Below are positions 1-13,908 of a stretch of DNA of 64,000 nt, piece by piece (the stretch's first letter is position 1; the number at the start of each line of letters is the position of its first letter). This DNA comes from Setaria digitata (lineage: Eukaryota; Nematoda; Chromadorea; Rhabditida; Setariidae). Below the pieces are notes generated by a model. The model was not told the origin of the DNA, did no database searches, and saw only the letters and a program-made list of their open reading frames with translations. The stretch covers positions 1 through 64,000 of the forward strand of contig RCAB01000023.1 of NCBI GenBank assembly GCA_003640385.1. The letters are read 5' to 3'. The position numbers and the translations under genes are program-made.

Positions 1-265
1 TTCAATATTACTTTGGACATTTCCCGCTTAACCGTAGCATGCGGTAGAAATTTCGTTCTGAAACATATCTTTTCGAGAACACGGAAAAATGAAAATGTGA
101 AATTTTACCAACTGAATGAATAGAACAGTCGTATTCGTGACATGCCGTTTTTTTTTTTTTTTTTTTTTTTTTTTCAGTAACGGAATCATTATAAAGAGGC
201 TGACTAAATCGATGTGAAATGAAATGAATATTAAACTCTTATTAATATAGTTGGACATTTCTGGT

Positions 266-2190
266 TCATGGCGCATTCATAAATCTTTTACTTCTGGATA
301 AGCCACTGCTGAATCTGTTTGGATAAGTTAAACAAATATTAACGCTTCTGATAAGCCTCAATCCATAGTAGGCTGGAAATAAACGCTCTCCGTTCAGGAA
401 AATAACGACAAATTGCTGTAAGGAATAAAAGCTGAAATGTATTTTGCAAAAATATGAAAAGTTAAAATTCAATCGCTAAAAATAAAGCAGAAAGTGACAA
501 TTCTATCAAGAAGACAGTAATAAATCTACAGCCGATAGTGGGAAGTGTTATATAAAACTGTTTTAGCGAACACCACCCGTAGTCATTTACAAATTCCTTC
601 CGACCTATTTCATCTCACTCGTGCCAAAATAGAGTGGACAGATTCCTGTCCAGTCTAATCACTAGTTAGAATAAACTGAAGTAATTTAATTTTAATTTCA
701 TTAATTTGATTATTTTCGTTTGTATTACATAAAACCGAAATATTTGTCTCACTCATGTCTCTTCCGTCTAACATTTTTTTTTACTAGACTTGGATTTTCA
801 ATATAATAATTTCACTGATTACCAACCTGATAATTTCCCTGATTTGTTGATTTACAGCATCATGATTTCCTGGATAGGAGATAGATTTCAATCAAAGTAA
901 AGCGGTCGAGAGTGTCGCAAAAAAAAGGAATAGTTTTAATTCACTAAAAAATTTGATACTATAAATCAATAATATAACATGCAAATAATATTATATTTAA
1001 AGAATGAAAAAATTGAATTAATTTAATCAAATAAGATAATTTAAGGATTATCGTGGAACAATTTTTAATAGTAACAATAATAATTAACATTTGTGGCTTG
1101 CAATAGCATGATTATTTAGTTGAGTTGAGTAATCGCATACTCTTTAACGAAATAGTTGAAAAAACTGACGAAATATTAAGGCATGGCCATGCAATATTTA
1201 TTCATTTCATTATCATATGTACATAAGGATACATTTGCTGTTATTAGACGGCATCGATTCAAGCCGGATACATTCCATATCAGCTTTACCGATACATTTG
1301 CAGTGAGCTCTATTGCTTCATGCTGCACTACCATTATCTCAATATTCATAATTGTGATTTCTGCCACTTGACAAATTAATTGATAACCGCAATGTGGAAT
1401 AATTAATATGTTTTTAATGAATCTCCTCGTTATGCATAATAAAACAGTTCAGTTTTTACCTTTGCAAGACCTATGATATCGATGTACACAAGTTAATTGA
1501 TTTCGATTTTGATATATGTAATATTATTGCTTACTCATCATCACTGAATTCAAAAAAATTGAAATCATAAAATTGAAATTTCATCAAAATTGTAATCTGA
1601 TATATAGCAGCATTCAAACGATTAATAATCACTAAAAGGCAGGATACTGCAGGAATTAATTGAAACAAAATCATTTCATTAGAAATTATTTTGAAAATCG
1701 ATTAAAACTTTTAGAAAATTTGCTATGCTTTAGTGATTCCTTTTTTCTTCCTTTTTTGTAATGTAGGATAATTACTGATAATGAATTGTATAGCTAAGGG
1801 AAAAAAAGTCATCAGACCTTCTCTTNCATTTTTGTAATGTAGGATAATTACTGATAATGAATTGTATAGCTAAGGGAAAAAAAGTCATCAGACCTTCTCT
1901 TAAAAGCTTATGAAAATTCAAATTTGATGCTAATAATAATTTGAATTTTGGAGAATCGTAATACAAGATAACTTACCATTTCCTTAATGCTTGATACCAT
2001 GACATCTGCTAAATTACTGGCATTTTCAACTACTCCGATATCATCGCCATCATCAGGATAATTTAGGACTGGGACCTGTACTGTTATCAAATGTGGTGAT
2101 ATATCAGAAAATTTATCATGGATATCAGAAGATCGCTTAAATAGACAGCAGGAGATGGCGAACGTCAGCAAAAGAATGTGGTATTATATC
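266..2190 (-). CDS. putative two-exon gene, product unknown
   Basis: Weak model. The upstream exon ends at 1977 with a textbook GTAAGT donor after a frame reading ...SSIKEM. It is open back to about 2190 and includes a hydrophobic stretch (HILLLTFAISCCLF) that could be a signal peptide, followed by an acidic region rich in Asp. No ATG is visible in frame, so the true start may lie in another exon, or the exon may begin at a weak acceptor near 2135. A phase-compatible second exon could run from 415 (acceptor TTACAG) to a stop at 266, with about 49 codons including the motif NGERLFPAYYGLRL. The join is inferred only from phase and open frame. I do not recognise the protein. The intron would contain the 73-bp duplication described separately. 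Confidence 0.28.
1753..1901. repeat. 73-bp exact duplication flanking an N
   Basis: Bases 1753-1825 and 1829-1901 are identical over 73 bp and are separated only by an ambiguous base (N at 1826) and two bases. An exact duplication at an undetermined base is typical of an unmerged overlap between contigs rather than of biology. Confidence 0.9.
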
Positions 2191-2195
2191 ATCAT

Positions 2196-3107
2196 TTACA
2201 CCGGTATTCGTTAATTCAAATTTATTATTATGAAAATGATAGTCAGACGGACCAATTCCGACATGTCGTCATAATTTTTGATAACTCAAATTTGGATTAT
2301 ATTCTGAACACTATCAAATAATTCCATCCAACGTCGCTTCCAGTGCGATTTTTGGAATGTTTTGCAACAGATTCAAATAAAGTCTGTTGTTTTACGCGGA
2401 AAAATTTCACATTCTCATAAACATCCATTTTTGAAGTCCTAAGGATTATTTGTATCGGAAAATTCTATATAAATAAATAGATTTAAAAAAATACATCTAA
2501 TGAAGAAGAAGCTCGCTAAAATCTTCATCGGTGCTAGTTACTGGAATGGTTATGATGATGGCTGCGAGATGTTCATTTATAAGTGGATTGAAAGAAGTTG
2601 AATAATAACTCTCCATTATTTGATAATATTTTTATTAGAAAATAATTTTATGAAGTTTAGGCTTACTTATAAGCTTCCTAGTTTACTACAGATAAGTTCT
2701 TCGAATTTCGAGAACTTTCCTACATAACAATCATACATAATAGGTCTTCCTCTACACCGTTTTCATCGGTAAATCTTCTTTAAGGATAAATCAGACTTGC
2801 AATGATTATTTCAACCCCCTCAAATTTGATGGACGAAAATGTTGCATTCTTACCACAGTATACTTCAGACTGAGTGAGATTAATAAAATTTGGTGGTTGG
2901 TTGATTGGGCGGTCGAATCGAGGGCTTTCTAAATTTCGAAGAAAATTTGTTTGTCACTACAGTCTGGAATAATTTATGATGAGTACTGCACAAAGGTAAT
3001 CACTCACCCCATTGTGATTATCGTATACCATTTAGAAAAGTTATGAAAAGAGAGCTAATTCGGAATATGAGATATTTCATCAGTTTTTAATTAAGGATTA
3101 GTTTCAA
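2196..3107. other. gene-free stretch upstream of APEH
   Basis: AT-rich sequence with no coding frame I can support. It presumably holds the APEH promoter and 5' leader. No clear core promoter motif was seen. Confidence 0.5.
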
Positions 3108-6100
3108 ATGTGGAGAAGCGAAAAATCTTCATATTATTTCAGCTTGCAAGTGGGTGCTACCTTAACTTCCTTACGAACTTTGGAAAAGCTTAAAGATCTC
3201 TACTCTGATGCTGCGCAAGTAATTTTTTTGAAAGATTTTTTTTTTTTTTTAAAGATATTTCACTATTTTCCTTACATATTTTTATGTTCCTACTACTGCG
3301 TTTCTTCTAGATACCTTTGCCTCAAAATGCTCGCTTACGACGCCGAGGCAAATATTTGGAGGTTTTTTTTATTTTTATTTCATTCAGATTAATTGTTTTA
3401 TCTGCGTTGTTACTTTTTTCTTTTCTTTTACTCCATTCTCTGTCCAACCGTGTAATCGTTGTGGTTATTGGAATCGGTAAGTCAGATGCTCTTTAAAGTT
3501 GCAGCTTTTATAAGCATGTTTGTTTCCATTCATAATTATTGACTATTTGTGAAAAAAGAATGGCGCAAATTACGGTTGAAATAATAGGCTGTTTCAACAT
3601 TTTTTCTTGTCCATATTTCCTTGTTGTCTTATTCAGATGAATTAAAATACTATTTAATTGTTTAGATTTCTTCAGTTTGGATAAGTCGTGCGCTGGCGTT
3701 GAAGAAGATAGTGAAGATGCAGCGTTTAAGTATGGTTGTACCGAAAATTGACGAGCCGGACATATACGAGCTTATTTCAACGACATCGCTACCGCTCACT
3801 GGCATAGAGTAACCTCATATTTCAACTACTGAATCAACACAAATTTAAATTTTAAAAGTATTTGAGTAAAAAATCTTACGCAGTAAGAAAATCACAAGAA
3901 TTTCTTCGAAAGAAATTTAGTATTTCACTGCTATATCACCTGGAATAGGGTTTTTTATTACTTTTCTTCGTATTTATTTTCTTTAGAGAGGAATTAATAG
4001 CCTTTTCCAATAGCGATTCAAGATGTGCTACCCTTATCACTTTACCTGACGGCAAGGAAAAGAAACAATATATTAAGGTATATAATTTCTGAGTTTGCTT
4101 CATTTTACAAGAAAAAAGATGTTGAAACCTTTTTTACCTTATTTTTTAAAAAGTATTTTTTTATTATAGTAGCTTAGGACTGACGAATTGGTCAGTGTTA
4201 CTTTTTTGCTATCCTCAAAATATTTTTTCGATATTTTGGCCAAGAAAGGAAATATGTATCTGGGATAGTTTCGGGTTGTGCTTGATTAACACAGTTATAA
4301 TGGGTGAAATTCTGTTGAATTTTTTTAGGTATTCGATCAGAAAGAACACACTGAAATCTGCTGCACTGATGTGACGTCTTCGAAAAAGCATGGTCTGATT
4401 TATGGGGATCGTAAGTTATTTTTCTGAGCTTTTTAGAAATTTTTGTTGTTAATCATCTATGTGTGTTTGTTTCCAAATTAAAAAAGTAGTGAATAGTTAT
4501 GTCGATACTTTCGTGCTGTCATCTCGCTGTATTGCGTGAACCACCTTAACTATGTTTTTTAAGTTGTTTTCCAGCTGTTTTTTTTATTTCCTAGAAATTT
4601 CTTCATCTGCTGCTTTTTAGTGCTATTTTATCACACTCGAAAATTATCGGAATTATTAAAAGTTTCATTCTCTTTTTCTTTCCTAAATGTTAGCTTATAA
4701 TGCATGAAATTTTGCTTATTGGAAAGTTAGAAATTGTTTTGCAGAAGAATTCGGTGGTCTGAAATGGTCTAGTGGCGAAGGTCATTTGTTGTATATGGCT
4801 GAGAAGTATATTAAAAAAAAGGAGTATTTTGACACTGATTTAGACTGGACTAACGAAGAAAAGTTTCTCGAATCCAATGTTGTGAGCAGACTTAAATATT
4901 TTCGTCTTTAAGTTCTTTCTATTCTGTTGCACAGTATTAACTGTCGACTAATTCCTTTAAAACAGATCATTCATCAACATTTCTTATTCACTTTTTTTTT
5001 TTTTATCAGATTTCTTCGAGGTTAAGTGTGAATAAACCCAATGGATGACTACATCCTTAATCTTGCAACTTTTTGACTATATTATCGACAAATTTAGAAA
5101 ACCTAACAGGCATTTTTATCAGGTAGTTCTGCTAACAAAAGTAACATACCACTCCAGAAACAATTTATGGGTCGAGATAGGTGTTTTTATTCTTATTCTT
5201 TTCTGTGTTGCTTTCTTATTACTATTAACACTAACATTAATATTTTTTTCACGCTTAATACAGGGAGATAAATATGAGCTTATTGAAAATTGGGGCGAGC
5301 AGCTACACAAGGTTCGGCAACCAGTGCTTTCGATATTTGATGTTATAAGTGGTAGTATTACGGTGTTGGATGTGATACCTAACACAATCACTCCTGCTTT
5401 TGTTAGTTTCCAATTTTTATCATTTTCCTAAAACAACTTTTCTTTCCTTTTTCTGAATATGTTTTAATGAAAAATGTTCTGCGTACAGAACAGTGGTGTA
5501 ATTTTTGCGACCAAACTAAGATTTTAAAATAATCCTTTTGTTTTCATTAAATCATTTTGATTTTACTTGCAACAGAAATTGGGATGTAATCCTTTGAACC
5601 ATAGGGACGTATATAACTTTGTTGTTTATATATTCTCAGTTCCAGTTCCCAGCGTGTCTATGTTATTCCTAGTTATTTTAAAATCGTGTGTTTAAATCCA
5701 TGATTTTGGGTTTTCATTGATAAAGGAATTCTGTTCTTAAAAAAAAAAATGAAGAAATTGGCTTTTAAATTTCAATATTACAGTACGTTTGGAGTCCAAA
5801 CGATGAAGGAATTGTATTCTTTGGGATTCATACTACTCCTGTCAAATTGGGGAAAATGTATTGCAATAATAGGGGGTGTGTTCTTTGTACATTCAGTCTA
5901 TTTCAAACATAACAGTTTACTGTTATGTGTTCGAGCTTTTTTAATTTGCAGAGGAACATTATTCTATTATGACTTGGGTTCAGCAAAATTAACGGCTTTA
6001 AGTGATGAAAAAGTGGCAATTGAAGGGTTATCATTTTCTCCAGATAAATCTAAATTGGTTTATTTCCAACGTGGAATTGGAGGACCTCATCATGCATCAG

Positions 6101-9100
6101 TTTCTTGTCAGTTGGTGAGTCCCACTTTTAGCCGGCATCGTAAGTTTATTATGCATCCAGGTGATGGTTATTCTCATAAATTTGCTTTTCATTGTGCAGA
6201 AAAAGTATGTTGCATGAAACTGGTGAATTTAAGTTTGTATTTTTGAAAAGGACTTAAATGTTTTCAAAGAACATTTGCACTTTTGGAATAGTATTACGAA
6301 TAGTTCGGGAAGTTCCTCTACTTCCATCTTTCTGAAAAAAACTGAGCATTCTGGTTTTCAGTAATGTTAATTGCGATGAAATTGCAGTCACTATATATTA
6401 TTATTTGATTTGGCAGGAAAAAGTATTTCAAATTGCAGTTTTTCAACTCGTTTAACTGTCACTGATGCTTTTGAATTCAAGTTTTATTAGAATAATTTAT
6501 GATGCCTGACAATTTCTCTTTTTAGATACACTGGGATAAAACTCAACAAAAACAACTCGTCCCAATTGTCAATGCTGTTAGCTGTAATACTTTTGGTGTT
6601 TCCTGACTTTTGGTGTTAATTAAAAGCTCCGGCCACACATTATTCTAGAGATTTAACATTACACTTAAGTTTAGCGTAATATGAAATCAGTTTTTATCCA
6701 TTATAAATAATGAATGTGGGGAAAGATTATCATAACTGAAAAATAATTTTACAAGCTTCTGTCTTCTTCCTATCTTACTATGTAGATTTTGTTTCCCTTC
6801 TATTTCTTCTCCAATTTATTTTGTTTTATTAGGTCGCGAGCAGTTTCCTGGTCTTTACGCAGTGCAGTTAGCCGAGAGATCATGGTCCAATGATAGCAAA
6901 CAGTTATTTGTTTCGACCGTTTGGGCTTCTAAAAGAGTGAGTTTATTTGTTTTTCTTGGTTAAATTAAAATGTGATCAGCTTTTGGTTTTATAAAAGCCT
7001 TTTTCCCCTAGCATAAATGTTGGTACCATGAATATTTATTACCAGCTTTCAACTTCCTGTAACTTTTAGGAAATTGTCTCTATAAACACGGAAACAGGGA
7101 AGATGGTAAAAATTACGAATAATGGTAAGTACAACTTTTATTGTGGTGAGAATATTGTTTTTCGTACTCTTTTTCTGGATAAAAATATGAAAAATTTTAA
7201 AAATAAAAAACTTTTTTTGTTTTTATCCATTTATATTTGGTTTTGGTTTGTTTAATTTAAAGACATTAGAAATCTAGCTTAAATGCTGCATTTAGCTGCA
7301 CTCTTTTTGAACATATATGCATAATTAAATTTAGGTACCTTCCACGGAAGTTGGACGTTACTTGATGTTAATGAAGATTGTTTGGTAGTGGTTTGTAGCG
7401 CACCAAATCGTCCTCCCATTATTCTTATTGGTCATATTCCAAAAGCTGATTCAAGAGAAATGGTTCTTTTACTTATTGTGTTTATACTTTTATTTTAAAC
7501 AAAACTTGTTTAAAATTCAGTTTTTTTTTTTTTTATTTAAATAAAATTCGTTCTTAAGGGAAAATATCTTCATTCATCTCAGAGCTCTGCTGTTTTATTA
7601 GTCATGAAATGTAGTGCAAGTATTATGTTTAGCCTTTATTGGTTTTTTCTTTTGTAAAGCTGGAGCAAGAAAATATTTGTCATTATCTATTTAAATAAGA
7701 GATGAATAATATACTCTTGTGGCAGATTATATGGACAAGGCTGGATAATAGCTCGGCTGTTGAAGTGCGCTTGAAATTGCTCGGTTTTTCATGGCAGTTA
7801 ATTGATTTCGATAGAAAAGGTTATTGTAAAAAAGAAAAAGTGGTTCATGTGATTGATCACATTTTTACATATTGATCATATTAGATAAAACAAAAGATAT
7901 AGCTCTTCCTGTTTTCTCGTGATTTTTACTAGATTAATTTTTTGATTCTGCTGTGAAATCTCTTAGCTATAATTTTTTTTGCTTAGATTTTTCAGTTCGG
8001 GGTGTGTATGAAGGTCTGCTGTATATTCCAAATGAAGCTGATCTTGTTCCACTGATTGCAATGCCTCATGGTGGGCCACACAGCGCCACAATTGCTTGGT
8101 GCGGCATTTATTTTTAATCTATCTTTATAAATTTCAGAAACATTGTCGGACATTTGCTTCACTTTTGCTGGAACTTCGAGTAAAGATGCGCAGAAGTTAA
8201 AGCGACGATCGTAAGAGTTCAGTATTGAGAAAGAAGCATATGTTTAGTCAGATGTGTTAATTATTTTGTTGATGTTTCATGGTTACAGTTGGCCAAGCCG
8301 CGAGATTCTTTTGTTATTGAACTTGGGATATGCTTTGCTCTTCGTTAATTATCATGGGTCGATTGGATTTGGTGATGATTTTGTGAATTCTCTACCTGGT
8401 AATTGCGGTGATTTGGATGTTAAAGATGTTCATGTAAGTCAAACTTTTGTGATAACAAGAGATTGATTTAATTTGGCTTCTTAAATGGACTTATAAAGTT
8501 TTGTTCCCTATCATTCCTCGATTAGTAGTGAATTTTTTTTTGCACATTATCACTAGTCTTGCTATCTGTAAAGTTTTGTATATAATTCTGTTTGTTTTTA
8601 CTATTGGCTTACTACAGTTTGCAGTTCAAAAAGTGCTAGATAAGGAGTCAAGATTAGACCGTTCACGAGTTGCGGTATGTGGTGGGTCACATGGTGGTTT
8701 CATTGTTAGCCATCTCATTGGGCAATATCCTGTAATTTTTAATATTCAGTTTTGTTTCTTCTTTCTTCTAGCTACAGTTTTTGAGTGTAACAATTATATT
8801 ATAAACGAAGAGATTATTATTATTTTCACTGCCGAAATGAATTAACCCTAGAATTTTAGGATTTCTACAAAGCGTGTATTGCTCGAAATCCAGTTTTAAA
8901 CATTACAGGTTAATTTCTTATTTCAGTAGAATATCATAGGAAAGTTATGATGAAGAAAGTTATCAAAATGGAAAGATTGCTTACTGTAGCAATTGATTAT
9001 TTTGGATTAAAATTTCCTTAAGTTTTCTTTTACTGCTTTGTCCGGCTTATGAAGGCTGAATTATTTTACCGCGAAGAGTATAAGGAAATTCAGGATTGTA

Positions 9101-10334
9101 GCCAAATATAATGCTTTGTAAGTGCTTCTGCTCAGTTAAAAATTGTTGTTGCTTTCCAGCGATGTACGATTTATCAGACATTCCGGATTGGTGGGTTTTT
9201 TTCTTTTCTTTTTTTTTCGGGAAGACTTTTTAATTAATTATTACTTTGTGAAATAGAAATGAAGAAACAGGGGAAATTTTGAACGTATTTTGTTCCAGTG
9301 AATTCCATAAATTTTTACTCTACATAGAGGATTTCATTGTTAAGGCAATCTCATAAAAAAAAAAGTGGAGATTTTTACGTAGATGACTCACAGTATTCAA
9401 CAAATTATGAATTTAACAGTTAAATTTCCGTAACTCAAATATTCCGCGAAGTCACAGAATTGTTTTCGCCTTCAGGTCAGTAGTGGAGGCTCTTGGTCAA
9501 AATGTAGATGATTGGAAGAAGATCTTAACAATAGAGGAACGTGAGAAAATGTACCAAAGTTCACCGATTGCTCATGTTGGAAAGGTTTACAATTTTTCAC
9601 TCTTCTCTGGATATCGCTAGATTTTTTTAAGCCATGGTGACATTTTTTCGATCTGTCGCGGCAGATATTAATGTGACCAATGGGAAACGGAATAATTTTT
9701 TGCTAAAAATCTTATTCATCAAGAGAAGTAGATAATTTAAGGTATGTGTAACTAATTTTAATTTTGGGATGGCTCATATGTTAGTGATTGTTTTGGATTT
9801 ACATAATGGTATAAACAGAACCATTTAGACAAGTTATTATTTTACAACTCGATTTATATTTACTTAAAATATTGTGGTTTAAAATGGATAAGTTTTTTGT
9901 AGGTTACTACGCCATACTTGCTCTTGATTGGTGAAAAAGATTTACGTGTTGTAAATCATTATCGAGCTTTCATCCGTAATCTAAATGCACGCGAAGTTCC
10001 TAATAAGTAAGTTGTTTAATTGAGAAGAAAATTTTCTTCGTTATGTAGATGGATTTCACCTACTAATTGTGGAAAGAGGAGTTAAGTCTTCCAAGGCGGT
10101 ATCCTTGGTTTTTAGGGTTATTTTCACTGGTATTCGCAAAAAGAAGAAATTATATTTAGTAATTAAGTGTGTCATCGATTTCTGAAATTTAATTAGAAAC
10201 CTTTTTTCACCTTTTTATCAAAATTCAGGATTCTGTCATATCCGGAAGCGTCCCATTCTCTGCAAGAAGTTGACGTGGAAGCAGACTGTGCAATAAATAT
10301 CGCTCGTTGGCTTGATAAGTATCTTCATCAATGA
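3108..10334 (+). CDS. APEH: acylaminoacyl-peptidase (acylamino-acid-releasing enzyme), S9C serine peptidase
   Basis: Cytosolic oligopeptidase-family enzyme that removes N-acylated (usually acetylated) residues from short peptides. Twenty-two exons: 3108-3218, 3311-3361, 3666-3808, 3987-4077, 4329-4410, 4745-4881, 5264-5401, 5784-5875, 5952-6114, 6526-6583, 6833-6936, 7070-7124, 7335-7462, 7726-7819, 7987-8098, 8289-8433, 8618-8731, 8860-8908, 9160-9190, 9476-9584, 9903-10006, 10229-10334. They join in frame to 738 residues, against 732 in the human enzyme. The first half is the beta-propeller region (for example [20 protein letters not shown]). The second half is the alpha/beta hydrolase domain with MPHGGPHSA, the nucleophile elbow GGSHGG (Ser about 592), Asp about 682 in GEKDLRV and His about 713 in EASHSL, so the catalytic triad is complete. 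The ATG at 3108 is in frame with exon 1. An acceptor-like TTTCAG at 3142 leaves the exact start slightly open. The donors of exons 2 and 8 are weak. Confidence 0.93.
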
Positions 10335-13240
10335 TCTTTCTTACTTTTCATCTTCGATTTTTCTTTACTTTACGCTAATAGACTAAGATTTAGATTATCT
10401 GAAAAGCCTAATTTTATGGAGGATCTACCATACGTTCATTAAAGCTGTTGTGATTTCATGAAGAATGCGAAGATAAGGTTGCTCAAGTTCTCCATTCTTT
10501 ATGCTTTGATTTTTTTTTTTTTTTTTTTTTTACGGTAGAGTAACCTTTCAATCCTCAAACACATGCAGTTGATATTGCTTTAGGTTTTTTTGTTTGGTTT
10601 TCCGTTATTTTATTTCAATTTTCGTAATATAATAAATAATATATACGGAACTATTTTCTCTCTCTGCAGAAACTTTTAAATAATGGCGAAAAGTGGGAAA
10701 ATGAATATTTAGAAGGAGTTCTGCGATAACTGCTGTGTCGTTTCTCATTTTCTAAAACGCTAACCATTCGAAGATGAACAGAATATAAATTATAAATCGA
10801 AGAGTCACACTTTTACGTGTGGAAGAAGGAGTGTGTTGTGCTTTTGTTCTAGAAGTAAACATTTCTTACCGCAGAAGCGAGTGCTGTCACTGAAATTTAT
10901 TTTCATTCAATCCCTAACGATTTGCTATGGCTGCATATATTGAGGAATTTCAGAGCTTTTAGTCGTCACATTTTATCAAGACGATGAGTTTATTGCTGTG
11001 AAATATTTGGGAAGATGAAATGTTGGAAATGAACACACGCAGTCTTGTATTTTCGCACTCTTAAAAAAATTTAAACAATTCCTGCATATAAAGCGATTAA
11101 CAGTTGTGGATTCCCGTCTTTTAGGAAGAATTTTCGTAGATACTATGGAAAACATTCAGTTATTCTCTAAATTCAGCCAGAGATTCTTTTGTATCAAAAT
11201 GATCGTTTCGTTTCATTTCTTAACTGATTATGTGAGAATAGGAAAGAACTTGAATGTGAACTGAATGCCTACTCAGTTTTGTTCTCATATGTTGTAATCA
11301 TTGTGGATAGATCAGCAATAAACTAACAAAATTAAACTACACAGAAGCAGGAAGAAAGGAAATCCACTACTGTGAAGGAAATAAATTGAAGTTGCCGCTA
11401 ATCAACTGGTCATTAGGGCTTTCTTTCTTTAAGTATCTCTCATTAGTTCCTCTTGTCAGTGCTTTGATTTATGCTTCTGCATCGTTGCATTCTTCTTTGA
11501 AGAAGTGCCACTATAAGATCGGTCAGTATTTCGCTGTGGAGCATTTGCTGTTTCAAAGAAAGACCGCTTGAGATGTGACACTGTTACTATGAATGACTTA
11601 TAGATAGATGGATTTGAATGTTCTCGGCACTGCTAAGCAGGCATGTGTCACATGTGATGCTATCTGAAGCAAATCTTCCTGATCTGTTGAGAAGATATCG
11701 GAAAGGCAGTGTGAGTGAACTGTTGAGGTGCAAGAACAGTGCTGTAGGTGCACCGTGAATCTAGAGATCGGGAGTGTTAGTCCAATCCTACAGCTAGCAG
11801 CAGCTACTTCACTTTCTAGTGGAGCAAGGATGTAGTGAGGGTACCACCAACTGTTACGAATGGTGTGTTTGTCGTACGGAGTGTAATAAGTTTGAAAAGG
11901 AATTTTAGTGAGAAAGTGCTACTCAGCGGAAGCAGACAAATGGAATAGAAGGGAAGGTGAGGATAAATGATGGTGACACCGTGCTGATCACTTCCATTAC
12001 TTATCAATTACACTACTGCAGTTGTCCATCAATTGTTGCTTATGTGTTCGTCGAGAGCGGAAGTGAACTGAACAGTACCATTTAGACAGTGTTTGCTAGT
12101 GGACCATTCACACAGTAGCGGATGGTGCATAGCAGTGGTTTCATGGTCACATTCAGAGTGAGGAAGTGTTCGTTAAGTCGAGAAGTGTGGCAATATCGAT
12201 TAGAGAGAATCTTTAGCTGACCGATTGCATAGTGGACACTGCACATCCTTTCACGTTTCATTCCATTTTGCTACTTGCTGATCGTTGAAATTTGATTTTC
12301 TTTCTGCTACAACGCGAATTCAGGAGTTAGTAACTGGGCGAACAAGTTCTAGTATTTGTTGCCGGGCTTCTCTTTTTGGTTAGGCTCTGTCTCTTGCCTT
12401 ATTACTACTATATGACTTTTTTTTTTGTTAGTGTTTTGAATGGCAGAGATGTTCTTTTTCTCAACTGTAGCCAGCCAAAAAGAACTGGAAATGACTCATC
12501 TGCTGTATTGATGACCCCGATAATTACTGAATGCAGCAGAAATTGGACGACACACTATGGTTCCTGTAACTCTGAATTGGTTTGAAGGACTAGGCGGAAG
12601 GCACTGATGTCAGCGCATCAGCCAAGGCTAACCTCCTTCTTTATATTCTGGTGATGGTTTTGTTGATCCTTGATTTCTTTTTTCAACTTCAACTTTTTTG
12701 TTAATGTCCAATAGTTGGGGAAAGCCACAAAGGTCTGAATCCTTTTCCTACTTTTTTCATTTCAATTTATACTCTACACCTTCCACTTTTCGAATTGCAC
12801 AGTCCCATTCCCCAACTTTTCCCTTTTTCTTTCTTCTTAGATATCTTTTCGAACTGAACAAATAGAATTAGCTCCGTTTATGTTTATCTGTGTAAACTTT
12901 CAACATTGGAAAAAGAATGCTTCTCTCCATTCTTGCGAAAGCAATGTTTCACTTAAAAAGAACATAAAAAGAGCTCTACTGAAATATACCATCTAATTAT
13001 CGACTACTGAATGAAAAAAGGCAACAGTTTCGTTAGGAACAGTGATGACGAACAGTAGTAAACTGGCCCTTCTCTACCGTTCTCAAAAATGAAACTTACA
13101 ATAGGCCGTGACGAAGGTTTTACTGATCTAAACTCTTCCACATTTTGCTCGTGTTATTACTGTCATTACTCTTCCCGAGATATCATTTCGGGGATGGGAT
13201 GAAAGAAAGGACAAACGGCGGAATTTCGTGATTCCGGAAT
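10335..13240. other. gene-free stretch downstream of APEH
   Basis: Contains the APEH 3' UTR region (AATAAA-like sequences near 10630, a T tract at 10511-10530). Short open frames at 11386-11571 and 12376-12585 lack splice context or recognisable motifs. A perfect 6-bp hairpin lies at 12604-12621. I see no supported gene. Confidence 0.5.
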
Positions 13241-13249
13241 TCAGGAATG

Positions 13250-13620
13250 GAAGGAATATACGAGCGACACCCTTTAGCTTTCCCCGTCGTTCATCCAGGC
13301 TCCCGGAACGCTTGCGTGCTACAACAACACCCGTCCTGCTCCGTCCGTACTGACCTATTAACGAACCCGTACCCCCACAACACAAAGCACGCACTCTGCA
13401 CATCTGCACGTCGAATATTCCGTTCCGGCACTCTGCCTCGTTGCATACTCCCCCTCTCTGCTCCCTCTCTCTCTCTCATTGCTTTTCGTTCATTGTGCCG
13501 TTTGTGAGTCCACTGACCATTTGGAGGACTCACTCTGATTCTGAACCCTTCTGCTTTATCAAGTGCCTCTTGTGCGTCTATTCTGGGGCAAGTTATGGGT
13601 AGGCAGTGAGTCACGTTACC
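13250..13620. promoter_or_regulatory. GC- and CT-rich island, possible promoter region
   Basis: Distinctly more GC-rich than its surroundings, with a pyrimidine run of CT repeats at about 13449-13478. It lies roughly 300-650 bp upstream of the membrane-protein gene starting at 13909. Stop-free frames on both strands here reflect base composition. The promoter role is inferred from position only. Confidence 0.3.
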
Positions 13621-13908
13621 TCACGTGGACGTGGTTTTGTTCCTGAGGTAGGTCAAGGTTTAGGGAGTCTATACTTCCCTTTCGACCTTTGCTGTTATGC
13701 GACAGGTGCAGATGTATTTACTGTAATGAAAATTGCGCACGCATGAGAGAAGTGCAGAATTCATTTCTGCATGCATGCAGTAGCAGCGTGTCAACGAAAT
13801 CATTGCTCCATTTATTCGCAAATTTTGATGTTCATAAATTGCAGCAACAGTTGTTTGCTGATTAATTTTAGGACTTAACATTTTTCCCTGTCGTAATCAG
13901 TAAGACCG

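Noticed and set aside
12604..12621. Perfect 6-bp stem with 6-nt loop as a possible structured RNA
   Set aside because: The outer helices around it do not pair consistently and no RNA family motif is recognisable.
13128..13614. Open frames on both strands (70-107 codons)
   Set aside because: They overlap in a GC-rich island where stops are rare, are rich in Arg and Cys without domain logic, and have no splice sites.
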